Origin: Paenibacillus lutimineralis
GTDB lineage: Bacteria > Bacillota > Bacilli > Paenibacillales > Paenibacillaceae
Assembly (NCBI RefSeq): GCF_003991425.1
Contig: NZ_CP034346.1
Span: forward strand, 719,501 to 783,500
DNA: 64,000 nucleotides
Direction of reading: 5' to 3'
The notes beneath the pieces were generated by a model, which saw nothing but the letters and a program-made list of their open reading frames with translations, made no database searches and had not been told where the DNA came from. The position numbers were made by a program, and so were the translations under genes. This document shows, piece after piece, positions 53,297 to 62,793 of the stretch. Each line of letters begins with the position of its first letter. Positions within the stretch are counted from its first letter, which is position 1.

Positions 53297-54586
53297 ATGA
53301 ATCAATATATCGGACCAGAGGGTATTCTGGACAAACGCGGACAATATTTCTATCCTTGCACGGGCTATTTCTATCGCAATCCCCCGCAGATTGTCAAAGG
53401 CGAGATGCAATATCTATACGGACATGATGGCAAGCGATACACCGACTTCTTCGCTGGTGTATCGGTCTGTGCCAGCGGACACTGCAATCCTGAGATTGCA
53501 GCACGTACTGCTGAACAATTGAAGACACTGCAGCACACTTGTACGCTGTATTTGACCCAGCCGAATGTCGTTCTCGCGGAGCGGTTGTCTGAAGTGCTAC
53601 CTGGCCAGCTGCGCAGAACTTTCTTCGTAAACAGCGGCTCGGAGGCGAATGAAGGCGCGATGCTGCTGGCACGTCTCCATACCGGACGGAAGGGCTTCAT
53701 TGCATTGGAGCAGAGCTTGCACGGTCGTACGTATTTGACGATGAGTGTAACCGGACTGAGCATGTGGCGGGCTGATCCGCAATTAGCACAGCCAGGTGCA
53801 GAGGATGTAACTTTCATTCCTCGTCCTTATGAATATGGCGTTAGTCTCGACGAGGCGGCCCGGCGTTCCATCGACGCTTTGAAGGCTGTTCTAGCCGAGA
53901 AGGGAGATACGATCGCTGCTATGCTCGTAGAACCGATTCAAGGTAATGGCGGGATCATCATACCTCCAGACTGGTATTTCCCTGAAGTGAAGGCGCTGCT
54001 GGAGCAATATGGCGTGTTGATGATTGATGATGAAATTCAGACTGGGTTCGGCCGAACTGGAGAGATGTTCGCAATGAGCCGCTGGGGCGTTGTGCCGGAC
54101 ATTATTACAATGGCCAAAGCACTTGGTAGCGGCATCCCGATCGCGGCGTTTGCTTCTACAGATGAGATAGCCGCAAGCTTTACACGTCCGTCTGCCTCTA
54201 CGTTCGGTGGCAATCCAGTATCGTCTGTAACCGGTCTGGCTGTGCTTGATTACATCGAAGCCAATCATATGGCAGAGCATTCAGCTGAGCTAGGAGAACA
54301 GCTTCTAACGGGACTACAACAGCTCGCTGAGCAGTACGTAGACATGTCAGACGTACGCGGTGCCGGTCTCATGATCGGGGCTGAGTTATGTGCTTACGAT
54401 CCGGCGCGAGGTGCTATTCTAGTAGATGAGGTGCTTGAGGAAATGAAGGACCGCGGCTTCATTATCGGCAAGAATGGTGTTAGCCGCAACGTTCTGGCCT
54501 TCCAGCCACCGCTCGTTATTACAGCGCAGGATGTTGAAGAAATGCTTAACGCATTACGCTCTTCACTGCGAATCGTGTTGAGCTAG
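53297..54586 (+). CDS. Class III PLP-dependent aminotransferase
   Basis: This aminotransferase is about 429 residues from ATG at 53297 (GGAAGGGG ten bases ahead). FVNSGSEANEGAMLLAR binds the cofactor phosphate, LMIDDEIQTGFGRTG holds the aspartate that contacts the PLP pyridine, and ITMAKALGSG carries the Schiff-base lysine. SASTFGGNPVS follows as usual. The family transfers amino groups from omega-amino acids, ornithine or alanine to keto acids; the substrate cannot be read here. It is 76 bases upstream of the UbiA-like gene and may share its transcript. Confidence 0.92.
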   Translation: MNQYIGPEGILDKRGQYFYPCTGYFYRNPPQIVKGEMQYLYGHDGKRYTDFFAGVSVCASGHCNPEIAARTAEQLKTLQHTCTLYLTQPNVVLAERLSEVLPGQLRRTFFVNSGSEANEGAMLLARLHTGRKGFIALEQSLHGRTYLTMSVTGLSMWRADPQLAQPGAEDVTFIPRPYEYGVSLDEAARRSIDALKAVLAEKGDTIAAMLVEPIQGNGGIIIPPDWYFPEVKALLEQYGVLMIDDEIQTGFGRTGEMFAMSRWGVVPDIITMAKALGSGIPIAAFASTDEIAASFTRPSASTFGGNPVSSVTGLAVLDYIEANHMAEHSAELGEQLLTGLQQLAEQYVDMSDVRGAGLMIGAELCAYDPARGAILVDEVLEEMKDRGFIIGKNGVSRNVLAFQPPLVITAQDVEEMLNALRSSLRIVLS

Positions 54587-54662
54587 AGTCAAGAAATATT
54601 CCATTTCGAATCATCGCGCTCTTGTTAGTGCACGTTATGGAATATGAGGGGGAGTAAACATT

Positions 54663-55535
54663 ATGGAGTACGCCAGAAAAATCGGCTCGAAGATTAAATT
54701 GTATGGAGAACTGGTTATGTTCTCGCATACCCTGTTCTCGCTGCCGTTCGCAATCATCTCAATGATATGGGCCGCTGGAGGGCTTCCTTCCAGTCGTATC
54801 ATACTTTGGGGACTGATTGCATTAATAGCTGCCAGAAACGGGGCAAATGCCTTCAATCGTGTCGTAGACCGTGTCTTTGATGAGCAGAATCCGAGAACGG
54901 CGCATCGTCATCTGCCAAGAAAGCTGCTTGACGCCAAGGAAGTCCTGGTCTTCGTGGTTGTCAATTACGCCATTTTTATATTTTCTGCTGCAATGCTGAA
55001 TACACTTTGCTTTATTTTATCGCCAGTAGCTATCTTTCTGATCTCATCGTATTCATACACGAAGCGGTTTACTTTTCTCAGTCATCTGTACCTCGGCTTC
55101 TCAATCGCTTCAGCGCCAATCGGAGCCTGGTTTGCCGTTACCGGAAAGTTCGCCTTTACACCGTTCATTCTTGGTACGGTCGTGATGTTGTGGATCGCCG
55201 GGTTCGATATTATTTACGGCTCGCAGGATATCGATTTTGACCGCAACCATGGGCTCTGGTCCATTCCGAGCTTCTTCGGTCTGAAGAATGGGTTACGGAT
55301 TGCAGCTGGTCTCCATGCCATTATGGTGCTGCTGCTCATTACCTTGATCCCGATCCGTCATTTAGGTTGGCTATATATACTCGGGATTGTCATCGCGATC
55401 GCCCTGCTCATGGTAGAGCATAAGATCATTAAGCCGTCGAACCGGAAGCGGATGAATATCGCGTCTTATAACCTGAATCAGGTCATCAGTATGGCTATTC
55501 TGTTCTGTACGGTGGCTGACTTTTTCTTGCTGTAG
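54663..55535 (+). CDS. UbiA-family prenyltransferase (menaquinone-type)
   Basis: This 290-residue membrane protein has about eight spans. The two aspartate-rich motifs are present: N65-x3-D69-x3-D73 in NAFNRVVDRVFDEQ and the second in YGSQDIDFD. It joins a polyprenyl chain to an aromatic ring. The sequence looks most like UbiA/MqnP-type enzymes, used for menaquinone in organisms with the futalosine route. In the electron-transfer reading of this region it takes the place of DmkA, making demethylmenaquinone. GAGGGGGAGTAAACATT precedes the ATG. Confidence 0.88.
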   Translation: MEYARKIGSKIKLYGELVMFSHTLFSLPFAIISMIWAAGGLPSSRIILWGLIALIAARNGANAFNRVVDRVFDEQNPRTAHRHLPRKLLDAKEVLVFVVVNYAIFIFSAAMLNTLCFILSPVAIFLISSYSYTKRFTFLSHLYLGFSIASAPIGAWFAVTGKFAFTPFILGTVVMLWIAGFDIIYGSQDIDFDRNHGLWSIPSFFGLKNGLRIAAGLHAIMVLLLITLIPIRHLGWLYILGIVIAIALLMVEHKIIKPSNRKRMNIASYNLNQVISMAILFCTVADFFLL

Positions 55536-55804
55536 GGTGTATTGAGGGCAGCCGGGTGAAATGTTCTTACGATCGCTGTTGTTCACGGATTTCCTTGATT
55601 AAATAGAATCCAACGAGGTAGAAAATCCGTTCACATATTCTTTTAGTTCAACTTATGTAGGATGTAATTTAATTAAAAAGAAGCGGATCCTTAAGTATTT
55701 CTCGGTCGACTATTTTCTTTTTCTTTTTCTGGCTAAGTTGCCCGACTTTCGCAAAAGGGGCCCTTCAATCATCTATGATGACTTTTAGGACATCCCCTTG
55801 GTTG
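55536..55804. other. Gene-free stretch with a possible insertion-sequence end
   Basis: No gene is supported here. Read on the minus strand, GGGGATGTCCTAAAAGTCA (near 55782-55800) resembles the terminal repeats of several insertion sequences, which often start GGG(G)NTGTCCCAAAAGTC. GTTCACGGATTT and AAATCCGTTCAC near 55590-55640 form a loose inverted repeat. I see no transposase next to them. Confidence 0.25.
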
Positions 55805-55948
55805 TTAGGCAGGACCTATCGTTTTCCTGCTAAGTTCATCATTGAACTTGTTTTTTGTCTGAAGACGGTAATCGCTTGGTGTTAAGCCACAGATCCGGCG
55901 GAAACTTTGGGCGAAATAAGGGGTTGCAACGAATAGACCGGAAACGGT
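55805..55948 (-). pseudogene. AraC-type regulator, C-terminal remnant
   Basis: The minus strand encodes, without a start, TPYFAQSFRRICGLTPSDYR followed by about 20 residues and a TAA at 55805-55807. This is the end of the second helix-turn-helix of an AraC/XylS regulator (usual form YFSRxFKKxxGxTPSxYR). The rest of the gene is missing, so it is a decayed fragment. It lies directly beyond the terminator of the ywqB-ywqA operon. Confidence 0.75.
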
Positions 55949-55988
55949 AAAGAGCAGATCAAGGATAATCTCCTATGATCTGCTCTTT
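55949..55988 (-). terminator. Terminator for the ywqB-ywqA operon
   Basis: AAAGAGCAGATCA pairs perfectly with TGATCTGCTCTTT over a 14-base loop. The T-run is short but the stem is long. Confidence 0.75.
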
Positions 55989-56011
55989 GGCGTACGAGTC
56001 ATATGATGTCA

Positions 56012-58990
56012 TCAGACAAAATCACGACGTAATGTGAACAGGTCTTTGAGTGCTTCGGTCGATAATTCGGTGATCCAGTTTTCCGTGCTGGATATCACAT
56101 TGTCACTGAGCTGCTGTTTGTTCTCGAGCATCTCATCAATGCGCTCTTCAAGCGTACCAAGGGAGATGAACTTGTGTACCTGTACATCTTTGGTCTGACC
56201 CATCCGATAAGCGCGGTCGGTAGCCTGATTCTCCACAGCCGGATTCCACCAGCGGTCGAAGTGAAAGACATGATTCGCTGCCGTAAGATTAAGACCTACG
56301 CCTCCTGCTTTGATCGAGAGTATAAATACGCTGGGCTGTTCATCAGGCGGCAAGGTTTGAGATTGGAACTGATCAATCATCCGGTCACGTGCCGTTTTCG
56401 ACGTACTACCATTCAGGTAGAGCACAGGTTCTCCTAGCTCTTGCATAAGAACATGCTTCAGTATTTCTCCCATACCAATATACTGTGTAAAGATCAGGCA
56501 ACGCTCGCCTTCATCTCGCAGCTCTTTAACCATTTCGAGCAAGCGCTCCAGTTTGGACGAACGGTTGATTAACATCTCGGTTACTAAAGAGCTATCCTCT
56601 TGTTTTCCTTGTGAATCCGGTAAGAAATCCTTCGTTAACAGTACTGGATGATCGCAAAGTTGCTTTAGATGGGTGAGAGTCGCTAGAATAGCTCCTTTTC
56701 TTTCGATCCCCTTTAGCTCTTTCATTTTACTCATTAAGTTGTTAACGGTTTGATCATAGAGTGCACTTTGTTCACCTGTAAGCTGAATATAGGTTTTCAT
56801 TTCATTCTTGTCAGGCAAATCGAGCTGGATCGCGGGATCTTTCTTCTTACGGCGAAGCATAAATGGCTTCACTAATTTCTGAAGATTGATTGTGCGCTGC
56901 TCATCGTGATCTTTTTCAATCGCCTGAATGAACCGGGTATTAAACGCCCGTGCACTTCCCAAATAACCCGGGTTCATGAAGTCATAGAGAGACCACAGCT
57001 CTGAAAGCCGATTCTCTATCGGTGTTCCCGTAAGCACAATCCGATGTTTGGCTGGGAAGCTACGAACCGCAGTAGATTGCTTCGTTTGGGCATTTTTGAT
57101 GTTTTGGGCTTCGTCAAGACATAGTGAGTCCCATGTAAATTCCTTTAGTAGTTCTTGATCAAGTGTTGCGGTGGCATAGGAGGTTATGATGACATCCGCT
57201 TGCTTGATCTCCTCTTGAAATACCTCTTCGTTAGAGCGCCCACTACCATAATGGAGCATGACTCGAAGTGAAGGGGCAAATCGGTTTAATTCCTTCTGCC
57301 AGTTACCGAGTACCGAAGTAGGACAGATCAAGAGAGAAGGGACCCTTGTATCTCCATCGGTGCGGTTCTCTTGCAGGTGCAATAAATAAGCAATAAACTG
57401 TACCGTCTTACCAAGCCCCATGTCATCTGCAAGGCAGGCTCCTAGACCAAAGCGCCGCAAAAAGGCTAGCCAGGAATAACCATCATATTGATAAGTCCGT
57501 AGATCTGCTTGTAATTTACTTGGAACAGGGAGCTTTGGCCACTCCGTTTGTCGTCCAAGCTGGCTCATGAGTTCGATCAGATATTCATTGAGTTCCACCC
57601 CAAGCTGGATACGTTGCGAGGTTTCTTCTTCCTCTTCCTCTGGTTGGTCAGTTGATCGTCCGCTATAGGACGGATTGCTACTCTCCAATAGGTGGAGATG
57701 TAAAATATCCTGAAAGGATAATCCCTGTGAGCTATCCACGCCATCCATAGCTTGGCGAATTTGTGCCAGTAGTGCTGGATCAAGCGGGATCCATTGTCCT
57801 CTAAACTGAACTAAGCGTTCATTGCGAGCGACGAGCTCGGCAAACTCAGCTTCAGTAAGCTGAGTCTCACCAATAGCAATGCGCCAGTCGAATTGAATAA
57901 TAGAATTCAGCCCGAAAAATGAGTTGCCTTTGCTCCCTTGTTGATCATTGCTTCCTTCGTCCGCGCGAACCTTAGCTCGCAGCTTTGGCTTCTTGCGGCT
58001 AGCTGCTTCCCACCAGGCCGGAAGCAACACCTGCCAGCCTGCCTCAAGCAGACGGCGGCTGTCTACCGTTAAGAACTGCCAAGCCGCCTCATCGGACAGC
58101 GGCTTGCTGAGAACATCCTGTATGTGCCCGCCCCATTGCTCCCTGGGGAAACTTGCACGCAAATGCTCTAACCATCCAGCGGAACGCTCCTTAATATGAC
58201 TTGACCAAGAATCCGGCCATTGACCAGATACATGTCCATCTTCGGCAAGTCGAACTGACATAAGTACCGAGGGATCGAACTTATCCTGTAGTACCAGCTT
58301 AAGACGCCAAATGGGCTCTTCATCGTCTGGTTCCAGCAGTTGCAATAGGGGACGGAAGGGTGCAGTATCTGCTCTCCAGCCAATGGAAATAAGCCATGCT
58401 TGCTCATTTAAGCCTTGGACAGCACTATTCTTAGTAAATAGCATCGGATATTCGCTTCGTAAATCTGAAGCAGCTATTTCTGTTCCATAGTAGCGGTGTG
58501 AAACGGTAGATGAGAAAGCAGCGCTTAATCCATCGTAATCACTAGGAAGGCTGCTATCCATGTTCTCTAAAGCGAATTTAGTCTTAGCATTCAATGCTTT
58601 CTTGTCCCAAGTCCACTGTAGCTTTCCTTTCTGGAAAGCTGATAAGCTAGGAATAAATTTCTTCTCTTCAATGCATGTATTCAAAGCTGAGACAAGCTGA
58701 ATCAGTTGCGAGGCTTCCTCGTCCCATATCCATTCAATATGACTCAGTAGTTTACGGTCAGCCAAGAAGGGCAGGACGTATTCGGGTGGAAGAACAATAA
58801 CTTCAACCTCTTGGACCTGTTGAATCTCCAATTCAGTACCATAGAAAGAAGCTTCATGCCAGGCGAACAATCGTTGTTTCAAGTGCAATCCAGGTACATA
58901 ACTGTTACTCTGAGTTGATCCGTAAATAAGAGCATCTCCGTAAGCGCTGAGACTGATATGGACTGTGATGGCTTCTGTATTTTGGCTCAT
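56012..58990 (-). CDS. ywqA: SNF2-family helicase-like ATPase (YwqA-like)
   Basis: This 992-residue protein has an N-terminal region of about 450 residues found in bacterial SNF2-associated proteins. A SNF2 ATPase follows with LADDMGLGKT near 520 (Walker A) and LDEAQ near 624 (motif II). A helicase C domain has FILSIKAGGVGLNLTAA and ATDRAYRMGQ near 920 (motif VI). Such proteins translocate on double-stranded DNA or remodel protein-DNA complexes; bacterial roles include RNA polymerase recycling and DNA repair. Its start overlaps the stop of the SWIM protein gene by four bases. The pair is conserved in B. subtilis as ywqB-ywqA. Confidence 0.93.
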   Translation of the reverse strand: MSQNTEAITVHISLSAYGDALIYGSTQSNSYVPGLHLKQRLFAWHEASFYGTELEIQQVQEVEVIVLPPEYVLPFLADRKLLSHIEWIWDEEASQLIQLVSALNTCIEEKKFIPSLSAFQKGKLQWTWDKKALNAKTKFALENMDSSLPSDYDGLSAAFSSTVSHRYYGTEIAASDLRSEYPMLFTKNSAVQGLNEQAWLISIGWRADTAPFRPLLQLLEPDDEEPIWRLKLVLQDKFDPSVLMSVRLAEDGHVSGQWPDSWSSHIKERSAGWLEHLRASFPREQWGGHIQDVLSKPLSDEAAWQFLTVDSRRLLEAGWQVLLPAWWEAASRKKPKLRAKVRADEGSNDQQGSKGNSFFGLNSIIQFDWRIAIGETQLTEAEFAELVARNERLVQFRGQWIPLDPALLAQIRQAMDGVDSSQGLSFQDILHLHLLESSNPSYSGRSTDQPEEEEEETSQRIQLGVELNEYLIELMSQLGRQTEWPKLPVPSKLQADLRTYQYDGYSWLAFLRRFGLGACLADDMGLGKTVQFIAYLLHLQENRTDGDTRVPSLLICPTSVLGNWQKELNRFAPSLRVMLHYGSGRSNEEVFQEEIKQADVIITSYATATLDQELLKEFTWDSLCLDEAQNIKNAQTKQSTAVRSFPAKHRIVLTGTPIENRLSELWSLYDFMNPGYLGSARAFNTRFIQAIEKDHDEQRTINLQKLVKPFMLRRKKKDPAIQLDLPDKNEMKTYIQLTGEQSALYDQTVNNLMSKMKELKGIERKGAILATLTHLKQLCDHPVLLTKDFLPDSQGKQEDSSLVTEMLINRSSKLERLLEMVKELRDEGERCLIFTQYIGMGEILKHVLMQELGEPVLYLNGSTSKTARDRMIDQFQSQTLPPDEQPSVFILSIKAGGVGLNLTAANHVFHFDRWWNPAVENQATDRAYRMGQTKDVQVHKFISLGTLEERIDEMLENKQQLSDNVISSTENWITELSTEALKDLFTLRRDFV

Positions 58991-60633
58991 GATATCAGTT
59001 TCCCCTTTCGCAGCTCCTCTTGTAGTGCGCGTAGCCGACTATGGCGGATGGCGAATGCGGTGATGAACTGCTCCCAGCGTTCCTCTTGCTTCAGTCTCTT
59101 GTAGAGTTTGGACAATCTTTTCATTAGCTTAACGGCGGCTTTATAGCTAGCTCTATTCTTGAGCAGAATATATCTTTCAACAGCCTGATGATAAAAAGGC
59201 AGGAGCAGTTCTGGGGCATTTTTGTCTATAGGCTGCATCACGCTGACACGAAAATCTAAGGGTTCCTTGCCAATGCTTAGCTGATAATCCATCCATTGCT
59301 GCCATTTACAGTAGGTAAGTAAAGCTTCTTCATATATGTTCTTCGAATAAGGCAGCATATCGACAAGGTTGTTCCACAGATGCTGCTCAGCATCAGGAAA
59401 GTGTTGAATCACCTTGTCCCAACAAGCCACATACTCATTTAGATGCTCTTCCCGAAGACTACTTAACATCGGCCCGATGTTGATGAGCCAATCCTGCAGC
59501 CGAGGCCACTGTTCAGTTGAAGACAGGACATGTAAGAAATGAAGTAATCTCCCGGGGGGGATGATCGCTCCTTTGTTGGCCTGTTGCAGTAGTTCCCAAG
59601 CCGGCCCATCTTGAGCTAAATAGAAGTACATTTGGCATTGGGCTAACAACCAGGGAAGTTTGGAAAGTGTGGTGCCGAGTTCAGATTGAGCTGATTTTAA
59701 ATGTTCTAACTCTGTCGTATACAACGTCTCATTTTGCAAATTCGGGTGAATCCACTGCAACCAGAGCTGATCATAGATTTCAGAGAAGTATCGGAGATTC
59801 TTAGATTCCACCAACATGTGACTGCGTAAGTAATTTATTGTCTCTCTCATACGAGGCCACTGCTCAGGCTCAGCCGGAATCATAAGCGTGCTGTGTAATA
59901 TACGTTGAACTTCTTCGTGCATATCATCAGCGGCAACCTGTGTGTGATACCCGATGAAAATATCTCTATGAGTTCCTGAATTCTGTATGGGATGTACTAG
60001 TCTCTCAAGCACAAATAGGTGTGCATGAAGTTTAAATAGCTGCTCTACAACAGGTGAAAGCTGAGGCTGCAAGTTGTTGATTGAAGCCAAAGCATTCTTA
60101 GCATACCCTGCATTTGGGCTATTGAATCCAATTGGAGACACGCTCTGCTTAAATAATTCATGCCATTCTTTGATGCTCATAGAAGGTATCCGGCTGGCCT
60201 GCTCCCGCAATTTAGCTTGGGCTTCCTTGTTACGGTCTATGATCTGTGAGCTGGTAGCATGATGTGTTGAAGATTTCGTTGTCTGCTTAAACATCGCCGT
60301 TGAATTAGCATTAACGATGGCATGGACGGACCGCCCCTGTTGGCTGACGTAATTAAGCAGAACGGCAATCATATGTTTACAGTAGTTCGGAACAGGGCAT
60401 GTACAACGGCTTTCGGATAAGGAGTCCAGATTGAGCGTGACGCGGTATTTATCTTCATCATTACCTTCGACAAGGCCTTCAATTTGCTCGGGATTAGATA
60501 TTTTCACAGGCTGGACACGCTCTTGTTTAAAATATTGAAATCCACGCTTTATCGTAAGGTCATTGAAGCTTTCTCCGACCCTCTGAATGAGTATTTGCCA
60601 CTGTGTATCATCGAGTGTATATTTTAAGTTCAT
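58987..60633 (-). CDS. ywqB: SWIM zinc-finger protein (YwqB-like)
   Basis: This 548-residue protein has a SWIM finger near the N-terminus (C77-x-C79-x5-C85-x-H87 in CTCPVPNYCKH) followed by a long helical region. SWIM fingers bind DNA or protein and are often paired with SNF2 ATPases, as here. CCTAAGGAGAATAAT precedes the ATG. Confidence 0.9.
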   Translation of the reverse strand: MNLKYTLDDTQWQILIQRVGESFNDLTIKRGFQYFKQERVQPVKISNPEQIEGLVEGNDEDKYRVTLNLDSLSESRCTCPVPNYCKHMIAVLLNYVSQQGRSVHAIVNANSTAMFKQTTKSSTHHATSSQIIDRNKEAQAKLREQASRIPSMSIKEWHELFKQSVSPIGFNSPNAGYAKNALASINNLQPQLSPVVEQLFKLHAHLFVLERLVHPIQNSGTHRDIFIGYHTQVAADDMHEEVQRILHSTLMIPAEPEQWPRMRETINYLRSHMLVESKNLRYFSEIYDQLWLQWIHPNLQNETLYTTELEHLKSAQSELGTTLSKLPWLLAQCQMYFYLAQDGPAWELLQQANKGAIIPPGRLLHFLHVLSSTEQWPRLQDWLINIGPMLSSLREEHLNEYVACWDKVIQHFPDAEQHLWNNLVDMLPYSKNIYEEALLTYCKWQQWMDYQLSIGKEPLDFRVSVMQPIDKNAPELLLPFYHQAVERYILLKNRASYKAAVKLMKRLSKLYKRLKQEERWEQFITAFAIRHSRLRALQEELRKGKLIS

Positions 60634-60783
60634 ATTATTCTCCTAAGGGAGTGTCGTGTAAATATAGATATTATCTAATTTAACATATCTGAAGTACCTA
60701 AAGGAACGGAAGTCGGGGCATCCACTTCCAGGTCGAAATGAATTATGCTGTGCGGTAGTATCCTCGAATTTATATTTCCTGAT

Positions 60784-60906
60784 CTATTCTCTAACCGTGT
60801 ATGGACTAATACCTAGCTGTTTTGCTTCAAAGTTTGGATTGGATTTGTGCCCAAGGCACAACTGTACGACATGTAACTTCACTTCTAAAGAGGCGGGGCT
60901 TCTTTT
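60784..60906 (-). pseudogene. Transposase N-terminal remnant
   Basis: The minus strand reads SLEVKLHVVQLCLGHKSNPN, then FEAKQLGISPYTVRE and a stop (60784-60786). This resembles the N-terminal helix-turn-helix of IS3-type OrfA proteins (VKxYLxGxxSxxxxAKxxGIS). No start, no catalytic domain and no clear inverted repeats were found, so it is a short decayed fragment. Confidence 0.5.
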
Positions 60907-60913
60907 AACATTA

Positions 60914-60977
60914 GAAAAACTCCCATCATTGTAGCAGTAGAAGTTTTTGTTTTTCTACTGTCTACTATGATGGGAGC
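60914..60977 (-). terminator. Long-stem terminator after hepT
   Basis: On the minus strand CTCCCATCAT plus about 12 further bases pair with the mirrored arm ending ATGATGGGAG, followed by TTTTT. The stem has only a few mismatches over about 22 pairs. It ends the hepS-hepT transcript. Confidence 0.8.
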
Positions 60978-61039
60978 AGGAGCATATCAGTACTCAAGGA
61001 CCGCTTCTTTTTTATTTTTAATGGGGCGTTTGCCTGGGA

Positions 61040-62020
61040 TTAGCGATCCCGGCCGCCGAAGTAGTGAAGAAGTACTCGTAGATCCTTGTGAGCCGGATAT
61101 TCACTTAATTGATCGATTAGGGCCGCGGCTTCGTCGAGGTAGCGATTGCTTAGCTGCTCCGTCTTATCGAGCGCATCGGACTGCTGAATGGCTGTGATGA
61201 CGGGATCGATCAGGTGAGGCGGAGTATCCGTGGAGACATCTCTTATCATCGGAGCGAGAGCTTCGTTCTGAAGAGCGAACAACACGGGCAATGTAACCTG
61301 ACCATGCCGTAGATCGCTTCCAGCAGGCTTGCCTAGCTTCTCGGACGATTGAGTGAAGTCGAGAATATCATCGCGAATCTGGAATGAGATTCCGAGCTTC
61401 TCTCCGAAGCTGTAGAGCAGATCTGCGGTAACATCATCTGCTCCGGCAGCGAGAGCACCGATCCGAAGGCAGGCAGCCATAAGCTGGGCTGTCTTATTCT
61501 TCGACTTCTCAATGTATTCTTCGATAGTAACATCATAATCATATAAATGAGTTAATTGCTGATATTCACCTATGCATAGCTGAGTCGTAACTAAGGAGGA
61601 CAGGTCGTAAGCATAGCGCTCTCGTTCTGCGGAATATGTAGAGATTAACTCTACAACTCGCGCCGACATATAATTGCCAACATGCAGCGCCTCATTGACG
61701 CCAAGTGTAACGTGAAGTGCAGGCTGACCGCGCCTTAGCGGAGAATTATCAATGATATCATCGTGGATTAATGAAGCAGCATGAATGAATTCGGCTGCTG
61801 CTGCCAGCTGCCATATCTTACGCTTATCCTGAGGTTTGCCGAATCGGCTACCGACAATGACCATTAAAGGTCGAATTCGCTTGCCCCCGGAGCGGAGTTG
61901 GCCGATAATGCTCTGCGCTAGCATCGAGGAGCGTGGAACGTCACTGTCATATTTGACGATGTTCTGGATCTCACGGTCTACCGCCCGCAGCGAGATATCT
62001 AATGCCTCATCCAGCTTCAT
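61040..62020 (-). CDS. hepT: Heptaprenyl (polyprenyl) diphosphate synthase catalytic subunit
   Basis: This enzyme is about 326 residues from ATG at 62020 (GAGGAGAGGATCATC upstream); the frame is open for 19 more codons. GGKRIRP, the first aspartate-rich motif DDIID at 87-91 and the second IRDDILDF are all present. It extends farnesyl diphosphate with isopentenyl units to make the menaquinone side chain. It follows the HepS-like gene by 57 bases and lies downstream of an NDH-2 gene, matching DmkB in the extracellular electron transfer locus. Confidence 0.93.
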   Translation of the reverse strand: MKLDEALDISLRAVDREIQNIVKYDSDVPRSSMLAQSIIGQLRSGGKRIRPLMVIVGSRFGKPQDKRKIWQLAAAAEFIHAASLIHDDIIDNSPLRRGQPALHVTLGVNEALHVGNYMSARVVELISTYSAERERYAYDLSSLVTTQLCIGEYQQLTHLYDYDVTIEEYIEKSKNKTAQLMAACLRIGALAAGADDVTADLLYSFGEKLGISFQIRDDILDFTQSSEKLGKPAGSDLRHGQVTLPVLFALQNEALAPMIRDVSTDTPPHLIDPVITAIQQSDALDKTEQLSNRYLDEAAALIDQLSEYPAHKDLRVLLHYFGGRDR

Positions 62021-62077
62021 GATGATCCTCTCCTCTGAGTAAAAATACTTCTTGTCGTAGCAAGGAGGGCAACCCAA

Positions 62078-62527
62078 TTATATCGCTTGGATCGCTCTGG
62101 CACAATTCCCTTCGAGCTGCAGGAACCATTCCCAGCCTTCGATCAGCAGTGCATCTTTGGGATTTCCTTCTACATGTTTGATTTGAATCCGCTTAACAAT
62201 GGGGGCCAGATGGGAGAGGAGGTCAAACTCCTCCCATTTCAGGCATAATTGGACATACAGACTATATAGATAGTCGCCGTTCAGTACTTTGCGTGTTAGC
62301 ATCTCGCCAGTACAGCCGTCAGAGGCTGCATGGCTCTGAAGAGCGAACTTGATTGCGATGTAAATAGACAAGTGACGCTGCTTGCGGACAGGAGTGAGTT
62401 CGTACTGATCCAGAACTCTGACCATAGGCAGGATGTCTTCTTGTCGTAATTCGAGGCGAATGCCAGATTCGGGCGAAATTTCACCCTGCAACAAAAGACA
62501 AGCATCTTGAACGAGCTTCGTTTCCAT
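62078..62527 (-). CDS. Short HepS-like subunit of heptaprenyl diphosphate synthase
   Basis: This protein is about 149 residues from ATG at 62527 (TTAAGGAGTGTGTGCCCT upstream). RKVLNGDYLYSLYVQLCLKW resembles the HepS segment LAGDYFSGLYYQLL, and IAIKFALQSHAASDG resembles its ALxxHD region. HepS proteins are about 250 residues, so this is a trimmed form. HepS is the non-catalytic partner that HepT needs to set chain length, and the adjacent hepT gene supports the call. The usual menG gene between hepS and hepT is missing. Confidence 0.6.
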   Translation of the reverse strand: METKLVQDACLLLQGEISPESGIRLELRQEDILPMVRVLDQYELTPVRKQRHLSIYIAIKFALQSHAASDGCTGEMLTRKVLNGDYLYSLYVQLCLKWEEFDLLSHLAPIVKRIQIKHVEGNPKDALLIEGWEWFLQLEGNCARAIQAI

Positions 62528-62717
62528 AGGGCACACACTCCTTAAATAGCAGGTAAGATTGCAGGGAGCCTGACACCGACTTGGCATATTCCAACGTGTA
62601 ATGAAGAAATTATAACTGCAATATCATTATCATGTAAGTAAGCTAGACACTTAGATAGGAAATTATGCAAGGAAATGCCGTGATCAGTTATGGTAATCCA
62701 TTAGATAAAGTGATGTT

Positions 62718-62758
62718 AAAAATTAGAGTAATGTACGGCAGGCGCACATTACTCTAAT
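62718..62758 (-). terminator. Terminator after the NDH-2 gene
   Basis: ATTAGAGTAATGT pairs with ACATTACTCTAAT and on the minus strand is followed by TTTTT. Confidence 0.88.
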
Positions 62759-62793
62759 ACGAACTATTGCTTGCTATTGCTTATATAAGAAGA

